This document shows, one piece after another, positions 39,188-48,844 of a stretch of 64,000 nucleotides of DNA. The DNA is from Streptomyces roseirectus. GTDB lineage: Bacteria; Actinomycetota; Actinomycetes; Streptomycetales; Streptomycetaceae. The notes beneath the pieces are model-generated. The model did no database searches and was not told the DNA's origin. It saw only the letters and a list, made by a program, of their open reading frames with translations. Each line of letters starts with the position of its first letter. Positions within the stretch are counted from its first letter, which is position 1. Made by a program: the position numbers and the translations under genes. The stretch covers positions 7,382,001-7,446,000 of the forward strand of contig NZ_CP060828.1 in NCBI RefSeq assembly GCF_014489635.1, written 5' to 3'.

Positions 39188-41944
39188 ATGCCACGGCGAA
39201 CTCCCTTCGACAGACTGAGAACTCCCGGCAGATTCCCCGGGTTCCTGAAGAGCGCGACCGTATGCGCGCTTCTCGCCGGTCTGTTGTCGCCACTCACCCA
39301 GGTCGCCACCGCCGAGGCGGCCGAACCGAACGACTACTGCGGCGGACAGTGTTCCGACATCCTGCCGCCCGGCCAGAACGGCAACGCCACCCTCGCGCAG
39401 ATCATCCTCAACCAGGCGTTCGGCACCCAGCCCGAGCACGCCCAGGACCAGCTCGGCCCGTACAACAACCTGGCCAAGGGCTATCCGACGCTGACCAACG
39501 CCACCATCAACACCTTCTTCAACGACGCCTCCTTCGGCGTCCCCGCCGATCAGGTCGCCTCCACCCTCAAGCCGGCCGGCCGCAGCGACGTGACGATCGT
39601 CCGCGACAAGAAGACCGGCGTCCCGCACATCACCGGCACCACCCGGTACGGCACCGAGTTCGGCGCCGGATACGCGGCGGCCCAGGACCGGCTGTGGCTG
39701 ATGGACGTCTTCCGCCACGTCGGCCGGGGCCAGCTCACCAACTTCGCCGGCGGCGACCCGTCCAACCAGGGCCTGGAACAGCAGTTCTGGCGCAACGCCC
39801 CCTACACCGAGGCCGACCTCCAGGCGCAGATCGACAACGCCGTCGCCACCAGCGGCGCCCGGGGGCAGCAGGCCCTCGCCGATGTGAACGCCTACCTCGA
39901 CGGCATCAACGCCTACATCGACGCCTCCGACAGCGGGCGTTACTTCCCCGGCGAGTACGTCCTCACCGGCCACAAGGACTCCATCACCAACGCCGGCACC
40001 ATCCAGCACTTCAAGATCACCGACATGGTCGCGCTCGCGTCCGTCATCGGCGCCCTCTTCGGCTCCGGCGGCGGTGGCGAGGTCAACAACGCGATCTCGC
40101 TGCTCGCCGCGCAGGAGAAGTACGGCGTCGCCGAGGGCACCAAGGTCTGGGAGTCGTTCCGCCAGCGCAACGACGCCGAGGCCGTCCTCACCGTCCACAA
40201 CGGCGAGAGCTTCCCGTACGCCACCAAGCCCGCGAGCCCGCAGGGCACCGCGCTGCCGGACGCCGGGACGGTCACCGCGGAACCCCTGATCTACGACGCG
40301 ACCGGCACCGGCGGCCCCGCCGCGACGGCAGCCGCCGCGGCGACGACGTCCGCGAAGCGCGGCATGTCCAACGCCCTCGTCGTCAGCGGCGCGCACACCG
40401 CGAGCGGCCATCCCGTCGCCGTCTTCGGTCCGCAGACCGGGTACTTCGCTCCACAGCTCCTCCTTCTCCAGGAGATCCAGGGTCCCGGAATCAGCGCCCG
40501 TGGCGCGTCGTTCGCAGGTCTCTCGATGTACGTGGAACTCGGGAGGGGCCAGGACTACGCCTGGAGTGCTACGACGTCCGGCCAGGACATCATCGACACG
40601 TACGCCGTCGAGCTGTGCCAGGACGACTACCACTACCTCTACCGAGGTACCTGCACGGCGATGGACAAGGTCGAGCAGAAGAACGCCTGGAAGCCGACGA
40701 CGGCCGACGGCACCGCGGTCGGCTCGTACACCATGCGCGTGTGGCGCACCAAGTACGGTCCCGTCACGCACCGGGCGACCGTCGGCGGCAAGAAGGTCGC
40801 CTACACCACCCTGCGCTCGTCCTACCTGCACGAGGCCGACTCGATCATCGGCTTCCAGATGCTCAACGACCCCGGTTTCGTGAAGGGCCCGGACACCTTC
40901 AAGCAGGCGGTCGAGCACATCAACTACACCTTCAACTGGTTCTACGCCGACTCCCAGCACACCGCCTACTACAACTCCGGCGACAACCCGGTCCGCGCGG
41001 CCGGCGTCGACGCCGAGTTCCCGGTCTGGGCGCGGCCGGCGTACGAGTGGCGCAACTGGAACCCCGCCACCAACACCGCCGACTACACGCCCTCGGCGCA
41101 GCACCCCCAGTCCGTCGACCAGGACTACTACATCTCCTGGAACAACAAGCAGGCCAAGGACTACACCAGCGCGCCCTGGGGCGAGGGCTCGGTGCACCGC
41201 GGCAACCTGCTGGAGACCCGGGTCAAGAAGCTCGTCACGGCGGGCGGCGTCACCCGCGCCTCCCTCACCAAGGCGATGGCGGACGCGGCGCTGGCCGACC
41301 TGCGCGCCGAGGACGTCCTGCCGGACCTCCTCAAGGTCGTCAACAGCGCGCCGGTGACGGACCCGGCGGCAGCGGCGGCGGTCACGAAACTCCAGACGTG
41401 GCTCGCGAACGGCGGTAAGCGCACGGAGACTTCGGCAGGATCCAAGACGTACGCCGACGCCGACGCGATCCGCATCCTGGACGCCTGGTGGCCGCTCCTG
41501 GTCCAGGCCGAGTTCCAACCCGGCCTCGGCAGCGGCCTGTTCACCGCCATCACCACCAACCTCCCCGTGGACGAGGCGCCTTCGGCCGCCCACGGCCCGA
41601 CCGGCTCGCACGCGGGCAGCTCCTTCCAGTACGGCTGGTGGAGCTACGTCGACAAGGACATCCGCGCGGTCCTCGGCGAGACCGTCAAGGACCCGCTGGC
41701 CCGCAAGTACTGCGGGGACGGCGTCCTGTCCGCCTGCCGCGACACCCTCATCGCCACCCTGAAGACCGCCGCGGGCAAGACCGCCGCCCAGGTCTACCCG
41801 GGCGACGCCCAGTGCGCGGCCGGCAACCAGTGGTGCGCCGACTCGATCTTCCAGCGCGCTCTCGGAGGCATCAAGCACTACAACATCAGCTGGCAGAACC
41901 GGCCGACCTACCAGCAGGTGGTGGAGTTCACCTCGCACCGGTAA
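39188..41944 (+). CDS. Secreted penicillin-acylase-family amidase (Ntn hydrolase)
   Basis: 918 residues. Signal peptide (FLKSATVCALLAGLLSPLTQVATAEAA), then the alpha-chain with VTIVRDKKTGVPHITGTTRYGTEFGAGYAAAQDRLWLMDVFRHVGRGQL, a linker TSAKRGM, and the beta-chain starting SNALVVSGAHTASGHPVAVFGPQTGYFAPQLL. The Ser of GM-SNALVV is the expected N-terminal nucleophile exposed by self-cleavage. Substrate classes in this family include beta-lactams, acyl-homoserine lactones and cyclic lipopeptides; the specificity here is undefined. Length exceeds classic PGA (about 850), due to the C-terminal Cys-containing part. Confidence 0.92.
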   Translation: MPRRTPFDRLRTPGRFPGFLKSATVCALLAGLLSPLTQVATAEAAEPNDYCGGQCSDILPPGQNGNATLAQIILNQAFGTQPEHAQDQLGPYNNLAKGYPTLTNATINTFFNDASFGVPADQVASTLKPAGRSDVTIVRDKKTGVPHITGTTRYGTEFGAGYAAAQDRLWLMDVFRHVGRGQLTNFAGGDPSNQGLEQQFWRNAPYTEADLQAQIDNAVATSGARGQQALADVNAYLDGINAYIDASDSGRYFPGEYVLTGHKDSITNAGTIQHFKITDMVALASVIGALFGSGGGGEVNNAISLLAAQEKYGVAEGTKVWESFRQRNDAEAVLTVHNGESFPYATKPASPQGTALPDAGTVTAEPLIYDATGTGGPAATAAAAATTSAKRGMSNALVVSGAHTASGHPVAVFGPQTGYFAPQLLLLQEIQGPGISARGASFAGLSMYVELGRGQDYAWSATTSGQDIIDTYAVELCQDDYHYLYRGTCTAMDKVEQKNAWKPTTADGTAVGSYTMRVWRTKYGPVTHRATVGGKKVAYTTLRSSYLHEADSIIGFQMLNDPGFVKGPDTFKQAVEHINYTFNWFYADSQHTAYYNSGDNPVRAAGVDAEFPVWARPAYEWRNWNPATNTADYTPSAQHPQSVDQDYYISWNNKQAKDYTSAPWGEGSVHRGNLLETRVKKLVTAGGVTRASLTKAMADAALADLRAEDVLPDLLKVVNSAPVTDPAAAAAVTKLQTWLANGGKRTETSAGSKTYADADAIRILDAWWPLLVQAEFQPGLGSGLFTAITTNLPVDEAPSAAHGPTGSHAGSSFQYGWWSYVDKDIRAVLGETVKDPLARKYCGDGVLSACRDTLIATLKTAAGKTAAQVYPGDAQCAAGNQWCADSIFQRALGGIKHYNISWQNRPTYQQVVEFTSHR

Positions 41945-41990
41945 GTCCCGTACGGGCGGGCCGGGTTCGCCAGGAACAGAGCCAACGGGC

Positions 41991-43235
41991 TCACCCCTGG
42001 GGAATCCGCCCCGCCCCCAGCACCACCCTCGCCAGCTCGGGGTGCACGATGTCACTGTGCGCCCCGGCCGGCGGCCCACCGCGCCGGACGACGGCCGCCG
42101 CGTCGACGTTGACACACCCGGACACCGGCAACGGCCCCCGCAGCGCCTCGGCGAGGCTCAACTCCCGGGTCCCCGCGACCGACTTGACCCCGTCGAACCC
42201 CATGGCACCCCACTTCGCGCCCAGCACTTCCCCGACCGCCCCGCGCGCGTCCCCCGCCATCCGCGAGGCCAGCGGGTACATCGTCCCGAGGGCCAGGTCG
42301 TGCGAGGAATGGCAGCACACCACCGGACCGTCGACCCGGCCGTGCCGCCCGGCGAGCGCCCCCTCGGCCGCGAACGCGTAGTGGGAGAAGGCCCCTTGGA
42401 GCAGCGTCACGGACTTCACCGCACGCACGCCCGGCGCGAGCCCGCTAAGCGCGAACGACACCAGGCGCCCGCCGAAGCTGTGCCCGACCAGATGGACCCG
42501 CACCCCGGGCGCGGACGCCGCCAACTTCCCCAGCAGCGGCCCGAGTCCACGCTCGCCGACCGTCCCGGCCCGGCGTTTCATCGCGTAGTACGCCGCCTGC
42601 CGCAGCACCTCCTTGGCGCCGTCCCAGGGGTTCGGCAGCGAGAACTCCCGTACGCCGCCCAGCTCGTGGAGCGCCTGGGCGAACTCCTCGCACACCTGGT
42701 CCACCGGCTCGGTGAGCAGCGCGGGCGTCTCCTCCTCCGGCAGGTCCGCCGCGCACCGCTCCGGCACGGCGTCCACGAGCTGCCCGACCAACTCGCCGAA
42801 CTCCGCCAACGCGGCGTCCCCCGGCGGGCGTTGCTCCAGCAGCGCGGCGATCCGCTCGACGGCGTGGGCCTGGCCGGGGAAGGTCTCCAGCAGGGCGCGG
42901 CGCGTGCCGTCGTCCAGGCCGACTCCTTGACGGACCGTCAAGTGCGGGAAGTCCGGGACGGGTTCGTCGCAGAACCGCATCGACGGCCACACGACGCCGA
43001 CGTACCCGAGTTTCGCCTTCGGGGCGAGGTGGGGGAACGGGGCGAAGAAGGCGCGGTAGAGGGCGGTCGCGCGGGTGCGGTCGTTGTTCCAGCCGTGCGA
43101 GAAGAGGATCAGGTCCCGGACCCCGCGCGGCCCGGCCTCGGTGAGGAGCCGGTCGCGTTCGGCGGGGTTCACGTCCCCGTCCGCGTCGAAGGTGAGTTGC
43201 CAGTAGGGAGTCACTGTCATTGCCGGTCCGGCCAT
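41991..43235 (-). CDS. Alpha/beta hydrolase, lipase-like
   Basis: 414 residues using the ATG at 43235, which has GGAGG at proper distance; GTG 43238 and ATG 43220 (MTVTPYWQL) are alternatives. LILFSHGWNNDRTRA supplies the oxyanion region and VHLVGHSFGGRLVSFAL the GxSxG nucleophile; SSHDLAL and a late His (AHSDIVHPEL) may complete the triad. No signal peptide. Substrate unknown. Confidence 0.8.
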   Translation of the reverse strand: MAGPAMTVTPYWQLTFDADGDVNPAERDRLLTEAGPRGVRDLILFSHGWNNDRTRATALYRAFFAPFPHLAPKAKLGYVGVVWPSMRFCDEPVPDFPHLTVRQGVGLDDGTRRALLETFPGQAHAVERIAALLEQRPPGDAALAEFGELVGQLVDAVPERCAADLPEEETPALLTEPVDQVCEEFAQALHELGGVREFSLPNPWDGAKEVLRQAAYYAMKRRAGTVGERGLGPLLGKLAASAPGVRVHLVGHSFGGRLVSFALSGLAPGVRAVKSVTLLQGAFSHYAFAAEGALAGRHGRVDGPVVCCHSSHDLALGTMYPLASRMAGDARGAVGEVLGAKWGAMGFDGVKSVAGTRELSLAEALRGPLPVSGCVNVDAAAVVRRGGPPAGAHSDIVHPELARVVLGAGRIPQG

Positions 43236-43373
43236 CACGGCCTCCGTCCCCCGGAGCGATGTGGGCGCAGTGTCCTGCTAACCGGACCGGTTGGCCATAC
43301 GTCACGGCATACGTCCGGGCCCGCGTCCGGGCACAGGTCCGGTACAGGCTGTCCGACGCCCCTTCCCCGCTAC

Positions 43374-43391
43374 ATACCGACTGGTTAGTCT
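43374..43391. promoter_or_regulatory. Operator ATACCGACTGGTTAGTCT over the SDR/acyl-CoA synthetase promoter
   Basis: Dyad related to ATACCGACCGGTCGGTAT; its right end forms a TAGTCT -10 element (43386-43391), 39 bases before the SDR start. The same motif precedes the phosphotransferase/dehydrogenase unit at 48845. Confidence 0.6.
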
Positions 43392-43429
43392 GTACCCGTT
43401 CCGAGCCGTGTCGTGTCGAGGGAGACCCG

Positions 43430-44194
43430 ATGGTGGAAGCCGTGCGAGGTGCCGGGGTTGTCGTGACCGGGGGCGGAGGTGGGATCGGGGCGGCGCTCGC
43501 GCGCCGGTTCGCCGCCGAGGGCGCGCGGGTCGTCGTCAACGACCTCGACGGCGCCAGGGCCAAGGCCGTCGCCGACGAGATCGGCGCGATCGCCGTCGCC
43601 GGGGACGCCTCCGTCGTCGTCGAGGAGGCCCGCGAGGCGCTGGGCGGCAGTGTCGACGTCTACTGCGCCAACGCCGGCGTCGGCTCGGGCGGCTCCGAGG
43701 CGGCCGGGGAGGACGTCTGGGCGCTCGCCTGGGACGTCAACGTCATGGCCCACGTCCGCGCGGCCAAGGCGCTGCTCCCGGGGTGGCTGGAGCGCGGCGA
43801 GGGCCGTTTCGTGTCCACCGTGTCGGCCGCCGGGCTGCTCACCATGATCGGCGCGGCGCCGTACAGCGTCACCAAGCACGGCGCCCTCGCGTTCGCCGAG
43901 TGGCTGTCCCTGACGTACCGCCACCGCGGCCTCAAGGTCCACGCGATCTGCCCCCAGGGCGTGCGCACCGACATGCTGGAGGCGTCCGGCAGCGCGGGCG
44001 ACCTGGTGCTCAAACCGACCGCGATCGACCCCGAGGACGTCGCCGAAGCCCTCATGCGGGGCATCGAGGACGACCGCTTCCTGATCCTCCCGCACCCCGA
44101 GGTCGCCGGCTTCTACCAGGGCCGCGCCACCGACACCGACGGCTGGCTGGCCACCATGAACCGCCTCCAGCAGAAGTGGGAGGCGGCCCGGTGA
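43430..44194 (+). CDS. Short-chain dehydrogenase/reductase
   Basis: 254 residues, GAGGGAGA upstream. Cofactor loop GVVVTGGGGGIGAALARRFA (TGxxxGxG), VVNDLDG (acidic residue favouring NAD), NAG in YCANAGVG, Ser in VSTVSAAG and YSVTK catalytic Tyr-Lys. Oxidises a hydroxyl, plausibly a hydroxyacyl intermediate given the acyl-CoA synthetase that overlaps its stop (GTGA). Confidence 0.9.
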   Translation: MVEAVRGAGVVVTGGGGGIGAALARRFAAEGARVVVNDLDGARAKAVADEIGAIAVAGDASVVVEEAREALGGSVDVYCANAGVGSGGSEAAGEDVWALAWDVNVMAHVRAAKALLPGWLERGEGRFVSTVSAAGLLTMIGAAPYSVTKHGALAFAEWLSLTYRHRGLKVHAICPQGVRTDMLEASGSAGDLVLKPTAIDPEDVAEALMRGIEDDRFLILPHPEVAGFYQGRATDTDGWLATMNRLQQKWEAAR

Positions 44195-45852
44195 CGACGT
44201 CGATCTACGCGGCCAAGCCCTGGCTCGCCCTCCTGGACGACGTCCAGCGCGCCCCCGTCACCCCGCTGGACTCGATGGTCGACGCCCTGCGCGCAGCCGT
44301 CGGAACGGCACCGGATCGTCCTTTCCTCACCTACTTCGACGGCCGCCTCACCTATGCCGAGGTCGACGCGCTCACCGACTCCGTCGCCGCCCACCTGGCC
44401 GGCCGGGGCGTCGAACGGGGCGACCGGGTCGCCGTCCTCCTGCAGAACTCCCCGCACTTCGTGCTCGCCCTGCTCGGCGCCTGGAAGGCGGGCGCGATCG
44501 TCGTCCCCGTCAACCCCATGTACAAGTCCGGCGAGGTCGCCCACGTCCTGCGGGACGCCGAGGTGGCCGTGCTGATCTGCGGCGAGCGCGCGTGGGAGAC
44601 GTACCTGCGCGAGACGGCCGCCGACTCGCCCGTGCGGTTCGCCCTCACAGCGAGCGAGTTGGATTTCCAGACCCGCGACGACGCGCGCGTGCTGAACTTC
44701 GCCCGCACACCCACCGACGCGGACGACCTGGTCGACGTCGCCCGGCGCGGCGGCACCCCGCCCCAGGGACGCGCGCTCACCCCCTCCGACATCGCCCTGA
44801 TCAGCTACACCTCCGGCACCAGCGGCACCCCCAAGGGCGCCACCAACACGCACGGCAACCTCATGGGCAACGCCGACCGCCAGCGCGCGTGGCTGCACCT
44901 GCCCGACGTCCCCGTGTACTACGCGCTCGCGCCCCTGTTCCACATCACCGGCATGGTCTGCGAACTCGGCGCCTGCCTCAACAGCGCGGGCACGCTGGTG
45001 CTGACGTACCGCTTCGAACCCGGCGTCGTCCTGGACGCGTTCACCGAGCACCGCCCGCACTACACCGTCGGCCCCTCCACCGCGTTCATGGCACTCGCCG
45101 CGCACCCCGGCGCGACCCCGGAACACTTCGCCTCCTTCGCGCACATCAGCTCCGGCGGGGCCCCCGTGCCGCCGGCCCTCGTCGAGAAGTTCCGGGCGGG
45201 CTTCGGGCCGTACATCCGCAACGGGTACGGGCTCACCGAGTGCACCGCCCCCGCCGCCTCCGTGCCGCCCCAGCACGAGGCGCCCGTCGACCCCGCCTCG
45301 GGCACCCTCGCGGTCGGCCTGCCGGGCCCCGACACCGTCGTCCGCGTCCTCGACGACACGGGCGCCGAGGTGCCCTTCGGGGAGCACGGCGAGATCGTCG
45401 TGCGCGGGCCCCAGGTCGTCCCCGGCTACTGGCGGCGGCCCGAGGCGACCGCCGAGACCTTCCCGGACGGCGAACTGCGCACCGGGGACATCGGGTTCAT
45501 GGACGAACAGGGCTGGCTGTACGTCGTCGACCGCAAGAAGGACATGATCAACGCGTCCGGGTTCAAGGTGTGGCCGCGCGAGGTCGAGGACGTGCTCTAC
45601 ACGCACCCCGCGGTCCGCGAGGCGGCCGTCGTCGGGGTGCCCGACGGGTACCGCGGGGAGACCGTACGGGCCTACATCAGCCTCCGTCCGGACGCCGACG
45701 CGACCCCCGCCGACCTCGCCGCGTACTGCAAGGAGAGACTGGCCGCCTACAAGTACCCCCGGCAGGTGGAGATCCTGCCCGACCTGCCCAAGACGGCAAG
45801 TGGGAAGATCCTCCGTCGGGAACTGCGTTCCCGCAGCACAGACAGCGACTGA
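44191..45852 (+). CDS. Acyl-CoA synthetase (AMP-forming)
   Basis: 553 residues, GTG start. ATP-binding P-loop ISYTSGTSGTPKGATNTHGNL, the adenylate motif NGYGLTECTAP, GDIGFMDEQGWLYVVDRKKDMINASGFKVWPREVE and the catalytic Lys in KTASGKILRRELR. Activates a fatty or aromatic acid to its CoA ester through an acyl-AMP. Part of the SDR-ACS-TetR transcription unit. Confidence 0.93.
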   Translation: MTTSIYAAKPWLALLDDVQRAPVTPLDSMVDALRAAVGTAPDRPFLTYFDGRLTYAEVDALTDSVAAHLAGRGVERGDRVAVLLQNSPHFVLALLGAWKAGAIVVPVNPMYKSGEVAHVLRDAEVAVLICGERAWETYLRETAADSPVRFALTASELDFQTRDDARVLNFARTPTDADDLVDVARRGGTPPQGRALTPSDIALISYTSGTSGTPKGATNTHGNLMGNADRQRAWLHLPDVPVYYALAPLFHITGMVCELGACLNSAGTLVLTYRFEPGVVLDAFTEHRPHYTVGPSTAFMALAAHPGATPEHFASFAHISSGGAPVPPALVEKFRAGFGPYIRNGYGLTECTAPAASVPPQHEAPVDPASGTLAVGLPGPDTVVRVLDDTGAEVPFGEHGEIVVRGPQVVPGYWRRPEATAETFPDGELRTGDIGFMDEQGWLYVVDRKKDMINASGFKVWPREVEDVLYTHPAVREAAVVGVPDGYRGETVRAYISLRPDADATPADLAAYCKERLAAYKYPRQVEILPDLPKTASGKILRRELRSRSTDSD

Positions 45853-45877
45853 CTTCCAGGAAAGGCAGGTGGCGGCA

Positions 45878-46471
45878 GTGCCCAGGACGACGGACGGCGA
45901 CGGTACCCCCGTCCCCCAGCGGCTCCTCGCCGCCGCCACCCGGCTCTTCGCCGAGCAGGGCTACGACCGGACCTCCGTCCAGGAGATCGTCGAAGCGGCC
46001 GGCGTCACCAAAGGCGCCCTCTACCACTACTTCGGCTCCAAGGACGACCTCCTCCACGAGGTGTACGCGCGCGTGCTGCGCCTCCAGCAGGAACGCCTCG
46101 ACGCCTTCGCGAACGCCGACCGGCCCATCGAGGAACGCCTGCGCGCGGCGGCGGCCGACGTCGTCGTCACGACCATCGACAACCTGGACGACGCCGCGAT
46201 CTTCTTCCGCTCGATGCACCACCTGAGCCCCGAGAAGTACAAGCAGGTCCGCGCGGAACGCCGCACCTACCACGAGCGGTTCCGCGCGCTGGTGGAGGAG
46301 GGCCAGCAGGCGGGCGTCTTCTCGAAGGCGACCCCGGCCGACCTCGTCGTCGACTACCACTTCGGCTCGGTCCACCACCTGCCGACCTGGTACCGCACGG
46401 ACGGCACCCTGACCCCCCAGGAGGTCGCGGAACACCTGGCGGACCTGCTGCTGAGGGCGCTGCGGCCGTAG
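45878..46471 (+). CDS. TetR-family regulator of the acyl-CoA block
   Basis: 197 residues from GTG at 45878; GTG at 45869 is an alternative. HTH PQRLLAAATRLFAEQGYDRTSVQEIVEAAGVTKGALYHYFGSKDDLLHEVY. Last gene of the SDR-ACS unit. Dyads of one type lie at the far ends of this unit and of the convergent dehydrogenase unit, so this protein is the likely repressor of both. Confidence 0.87.
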   Translation: MPRTTDGDGTPVPQRLLAAATRLFAEQGYDRTSVQEIVEAAGVTKGALYHYFGSKDDLLHEVYARVLRLQQERLDAFANADRPIEERLRAAAADVVVTTIDNLDDAAIFFRSMHHLSPEKYKQVRAERRTYHERFRALVEEGQQAGVFSKATPADLVVDYHFGSVHHLPTWYRTDGTLTPQEVAEHLADLLLRALRP

Positions 46472-46496
46472 CCGCACAGGGCATGTGACGCAGGAC

Positions 46497-46535
46497 GTGT
46501 AAGGGGCGGTCGCCATGGACGACCGCCCCTTACAC
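46497..46535. terminator. Bidirectional terminator with 16-bp perfect stem
   Basis: Arms GTGTAAGGGGCGGTCG and its exact complement around a 7-nt loop CCATGGA, between the convergent TetR and acyl-CoA dehydrogenase genes. Confidence 0.9.
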
Positions 46536-46555
46536 ACGCGCTCTCGCCTACGCGC

Positions 46556-47770
46556 CTACGCGTACTTGCGCAGCTCCCGTCGCGCCAGCGACCGCTGGTG
46601 CACCTCGTCCGGCCCGTCCGCGATCATCAGCGTGCGCGCGCCCGCGTACAGCTCGGCCAGCAGGAAGTCCTGGCTGAGACCGCCGGCCCCGTGCAGCTGG
46701 ATCGCCCGGTCGATGATGTCGACGACCGCGCGCGGGGTGGCGATCTTGATCGCCTGGATCTCCGTGTGGGCGCCCCGGTTGCCGACGGTGTCCATCATCC
46801 AGGCGGTCTTGAGGACCAGCAGCCGCAACTGCTCGACCGTCACGCGCGCGTCGGCGATCCAGTTGTGCACGACGCCCTGCTGGGCCAGCGCCTTCCCGAA
46901 CGCCTCCCGGGACACGGCCCGCCGGCACATCAGCTCGATCGCCCGCTCGGCCATCCCGATGAGCCGCATGCAGTGGTGGATCCGGCCGGGCCCGAGCCGC
47001 GCCTGCGCGATCGCGAACCCGCCGCCCTCCTCGCCGATCAGGTTCGTGACCGGCACGCGCGCGTCGTCGAAGACGACCTCGGCGTGCCCCCCGTGGTAGT
47101 GGTCCTCGTACCCGAACACCTTCATGGCCCGCTTGACCGTGACACCCGGCGTGTCACGCGGCACGAGGATCATCGACTGCTGACGGCGTATGTCGGGTCC
47201 GTCGGGGTCGGTCTTGCCCATGACGATGAAGATCTTGCAGTCGGGGTTCATGGCCCCGGAGATGTACCACTTGCGCCCGGTGACGACGTACTCGTCCCCG
47301 TCCCGCCGGATGAACGTCGTGATGTTGGTGGCGTCGGAGGAGGCCACCTCGGGCTCGGTCATCGCGAACGCGGACCGGATCTCCCCGGCGAGCAGCGGCT
47401 CCAGCCACTGCTTGCGCTGCGCGTCGTCCCCGAACTGCGCCAGCACCTCCATGTTCCCGGTGTCCGGTGCGGAGCAGTTCAGCACGGTCGGCGCGAGCTG
47501 CGGTGAGCGCCCGGTGATCTCGGCGAGCGGCGCGTACTGGAGGTTGGTGAGACCGGCCCCGTACTCCTCGTCGGGCAGGAAGAGGTTCCACAGGCCCTGG
47601 CGGCGCGCCTCGGCCTTCAGCTCCTCCACGACCGCCGGGGTGTCCCACGGGGACGCCAGGGCGGCACGCTGCTCCTCGGCCAGGGCCTCGGCGGGGTAGA
47701 CATGCTCGTCCATGAAGGCGAGCAGCCGCCCGCGCAGCTCCTCGGTGCGCGCGTCGTACGCGAAGTCCAT
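46556..47770 (-). CDS. Acyl-CoA dehydrogenase (ACAD10/11-like)
   Basis: 404 residues. SAFAMTEPEVASSDATNI, YVVTGRKWYISGAMNPDCKIFIVMGKTD, and HGAGGLSQDFLLAELYAGARTLMIADGPDEVHQ in place of the usual YEG...Q region. This variant, paired with an aminoglycoside-phosphotransferase-like protein, corresponds to the two halves of human ACAD10/ACAD11, which act on 4-hydroxy acids: phosphorylate, then eliminate and dehydrogenate. The kinase gene lies just upstream with a 5-base gap. Confidence 0.9.
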   Translation of the reverse strand: MDFAYDARTEELRGRLLAFMDEHVYPAEALAEEQRAALASPWDTPAVVEELKAEARRQGLWNLFLPDEEYGAGLTNLQYAPLAEITGRSPQLAPTVLNCSAPDTGNMEVLAQFGDDAQRKQWLEPLLAGEIRSAFAMTEPEVASSDATNITTFIRRDGDEYVVTGRKWYISGAMNPDCKIFIVMGKTDPDGPDIRRQQSMILVPRDTPGVTVKRAMKVFGYEDHYHGGHAEVVFDDARVPVTNLIGEEGGGFAIAQARLGPGRIHHCMRLIGMAERAIELMCRRAVSREAFGKALAQQGVVHNWIADARVTVEQLRLLVLKTAWMMDTVGNRGAHTEIQAIKIATPRAVVDIIDRAIQLHGAGGLSQDFLLAELYAGARTLMIADGPDEVHQRSLARRELRKYA

Positions 47771-47775
47771 CCCGG

Positions 47776-48801
47776 TCAGCCTTCCTGGAGAGTGGTCAGT
47801 CCGTGCTCGACGAAGACGGGGACGAGCTCGCCGATCCGGTCGAAGCCCCGCCCGACCGTCTGGCCGAGGGTGTAGCGGTAGTGGATGCCTTCGAGGATCA
47901 CGGCGAGCTTGAACCAGGCGAACGCCGTGTACCAGGACACGTCCGAGACGTCCCGCCCGGAGCGCGCGGCGTACCGCTCGACCAGCTCGGCGGGGGAGGG
48001 GTGCCCGGGGGCCTCGGCGGTCGTCGAGACGGGGGAGTCGGCCATCTCCAGGGGCACGCTGTACATCACCAGGAGACCCAGGTCGGTCAGCGGATCGCCG
48101 AGCGTGGACATCTCCCAGTCGAGCACGGCGTTGATCCGGTCGTCGGGGCCGATCAGCACGTTGTCCAGCCGGTAGTCCCCGTGCACGACCGTCGCCGCGG
48201 GCGACACCGGCAGGCTGCGCCCCAGCGCCGAGTGCAGCTCGTCGATCCCGGCCAGCTCCCGGTTGCGGGACGCGTCGAGCTGCTTGCCCCAGCGCCGCAG
48301 CTGCCGGTCGAGGAAGCCCGCCGGACGGCCGAAGTCGCCGAGGCCGACCCCCTCAGGGGCGACGCCGTGCAGCTCGACGAGCGTGTCCACGAGCGACAGC
48401 ACCGCGCCCCGCGTCCGCTCGGGCCCGAGCGGGGCCAGCTCCCCGGCGGTCCGGTACGGCGTCCCCTCGACGAACTCCATGACGTAGAACGGCGCCCCCA
48501 GCACCTCCTCGTCCTCGCACAGCAGCACCGGACCGGGCACCGGCACGGACGTCTCGCGGTGCAGCGCGCTGATCACCCGGTGCTCGCGCCGCATGTCGTG
48601 CGCGGTCGCCAGCACGTGCCCCAGCGGGGGCCGGCGCACGACCCACTTCGCCGCCCCGTCCGAGACGGTGTACGTCAGGTTCGAGCGCCCGCCCTCGATC
48701 AGCCGTCCGCTGAGCGGTCCCGTGACCAGTCCGGGCAGCTCGCGCTCCAGCAGGGCGCGCAGCCGGTCGAGATCGAGCCCGGGTGGATGATCGGTGCTCA
48801 T
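47776..48801 (-). CDS. Phosphotransferase-family protein (ACAD10/11 kinase-like)
   Basis: 341 residues. APH fold: LIEGGRSNLTYTVSDGAAKWVVRRPPLG, HGDYRLDNVLIGPDDRINAVLDWEMSTLGDPLTDLG gives the Brenner motif HxDxxxxN and the metal-binding D. In ACAD11-type systems this domain phosphorylates 4-hydroxyacyl-CoA before the dehydrogenase partner acts. Not an antibiotic resistance gene by context. First gene of the unit controlled by the dyad at 48845. Confidence 0.88.
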   Translation of the reverse strand: MSTDHPPGLDLDRLRALLERELPGLVTGPLSGRLIEGGRSNLTYTVSDGAAKWVVRRPPLGHVLATAHDMRREHRVISALHRETSVPVPGPVLLCEDEEVLGAPFYVMEFVEGTPYRTAGELAPLGPERTRGAVLSLVDTLVELHGVAPEGVGLGDFGRPAGFLDRQLRRWGKQLDASRNRELAGIDELHSALGRSLPVSPAATVVHGDYRLDNVLIGPDDRINAVLDWEMSTLGDPLTDLGLLVMYSVPLEMADSPVSTTAEAPGHPSPAELVERYAARSGRDVSDVSWYTAFAWFKLAVILEGIHYRYTLGQTVGRGFDRIGELVPVFVEHGLTTLQEG

Positions 48802-48844
48802 ACGGCGCTCCAGATTCCGTGCGGCGATGGACGTGGATCACATG

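Noticed and set aside
38972..42115. 1047-codon frame antisense to the penicillin-acylase gene
   Set aside because: Shadow frame created by third-position GC bias; no domain.
47776..48801. Aminoglycoside phosphotransferase (resistance) reading
   Set aside because: The fold is APH-like, but pairing with an ACAD10/11-type dehydrogenase and the shared operator argue for acyl-CoA metabolism.
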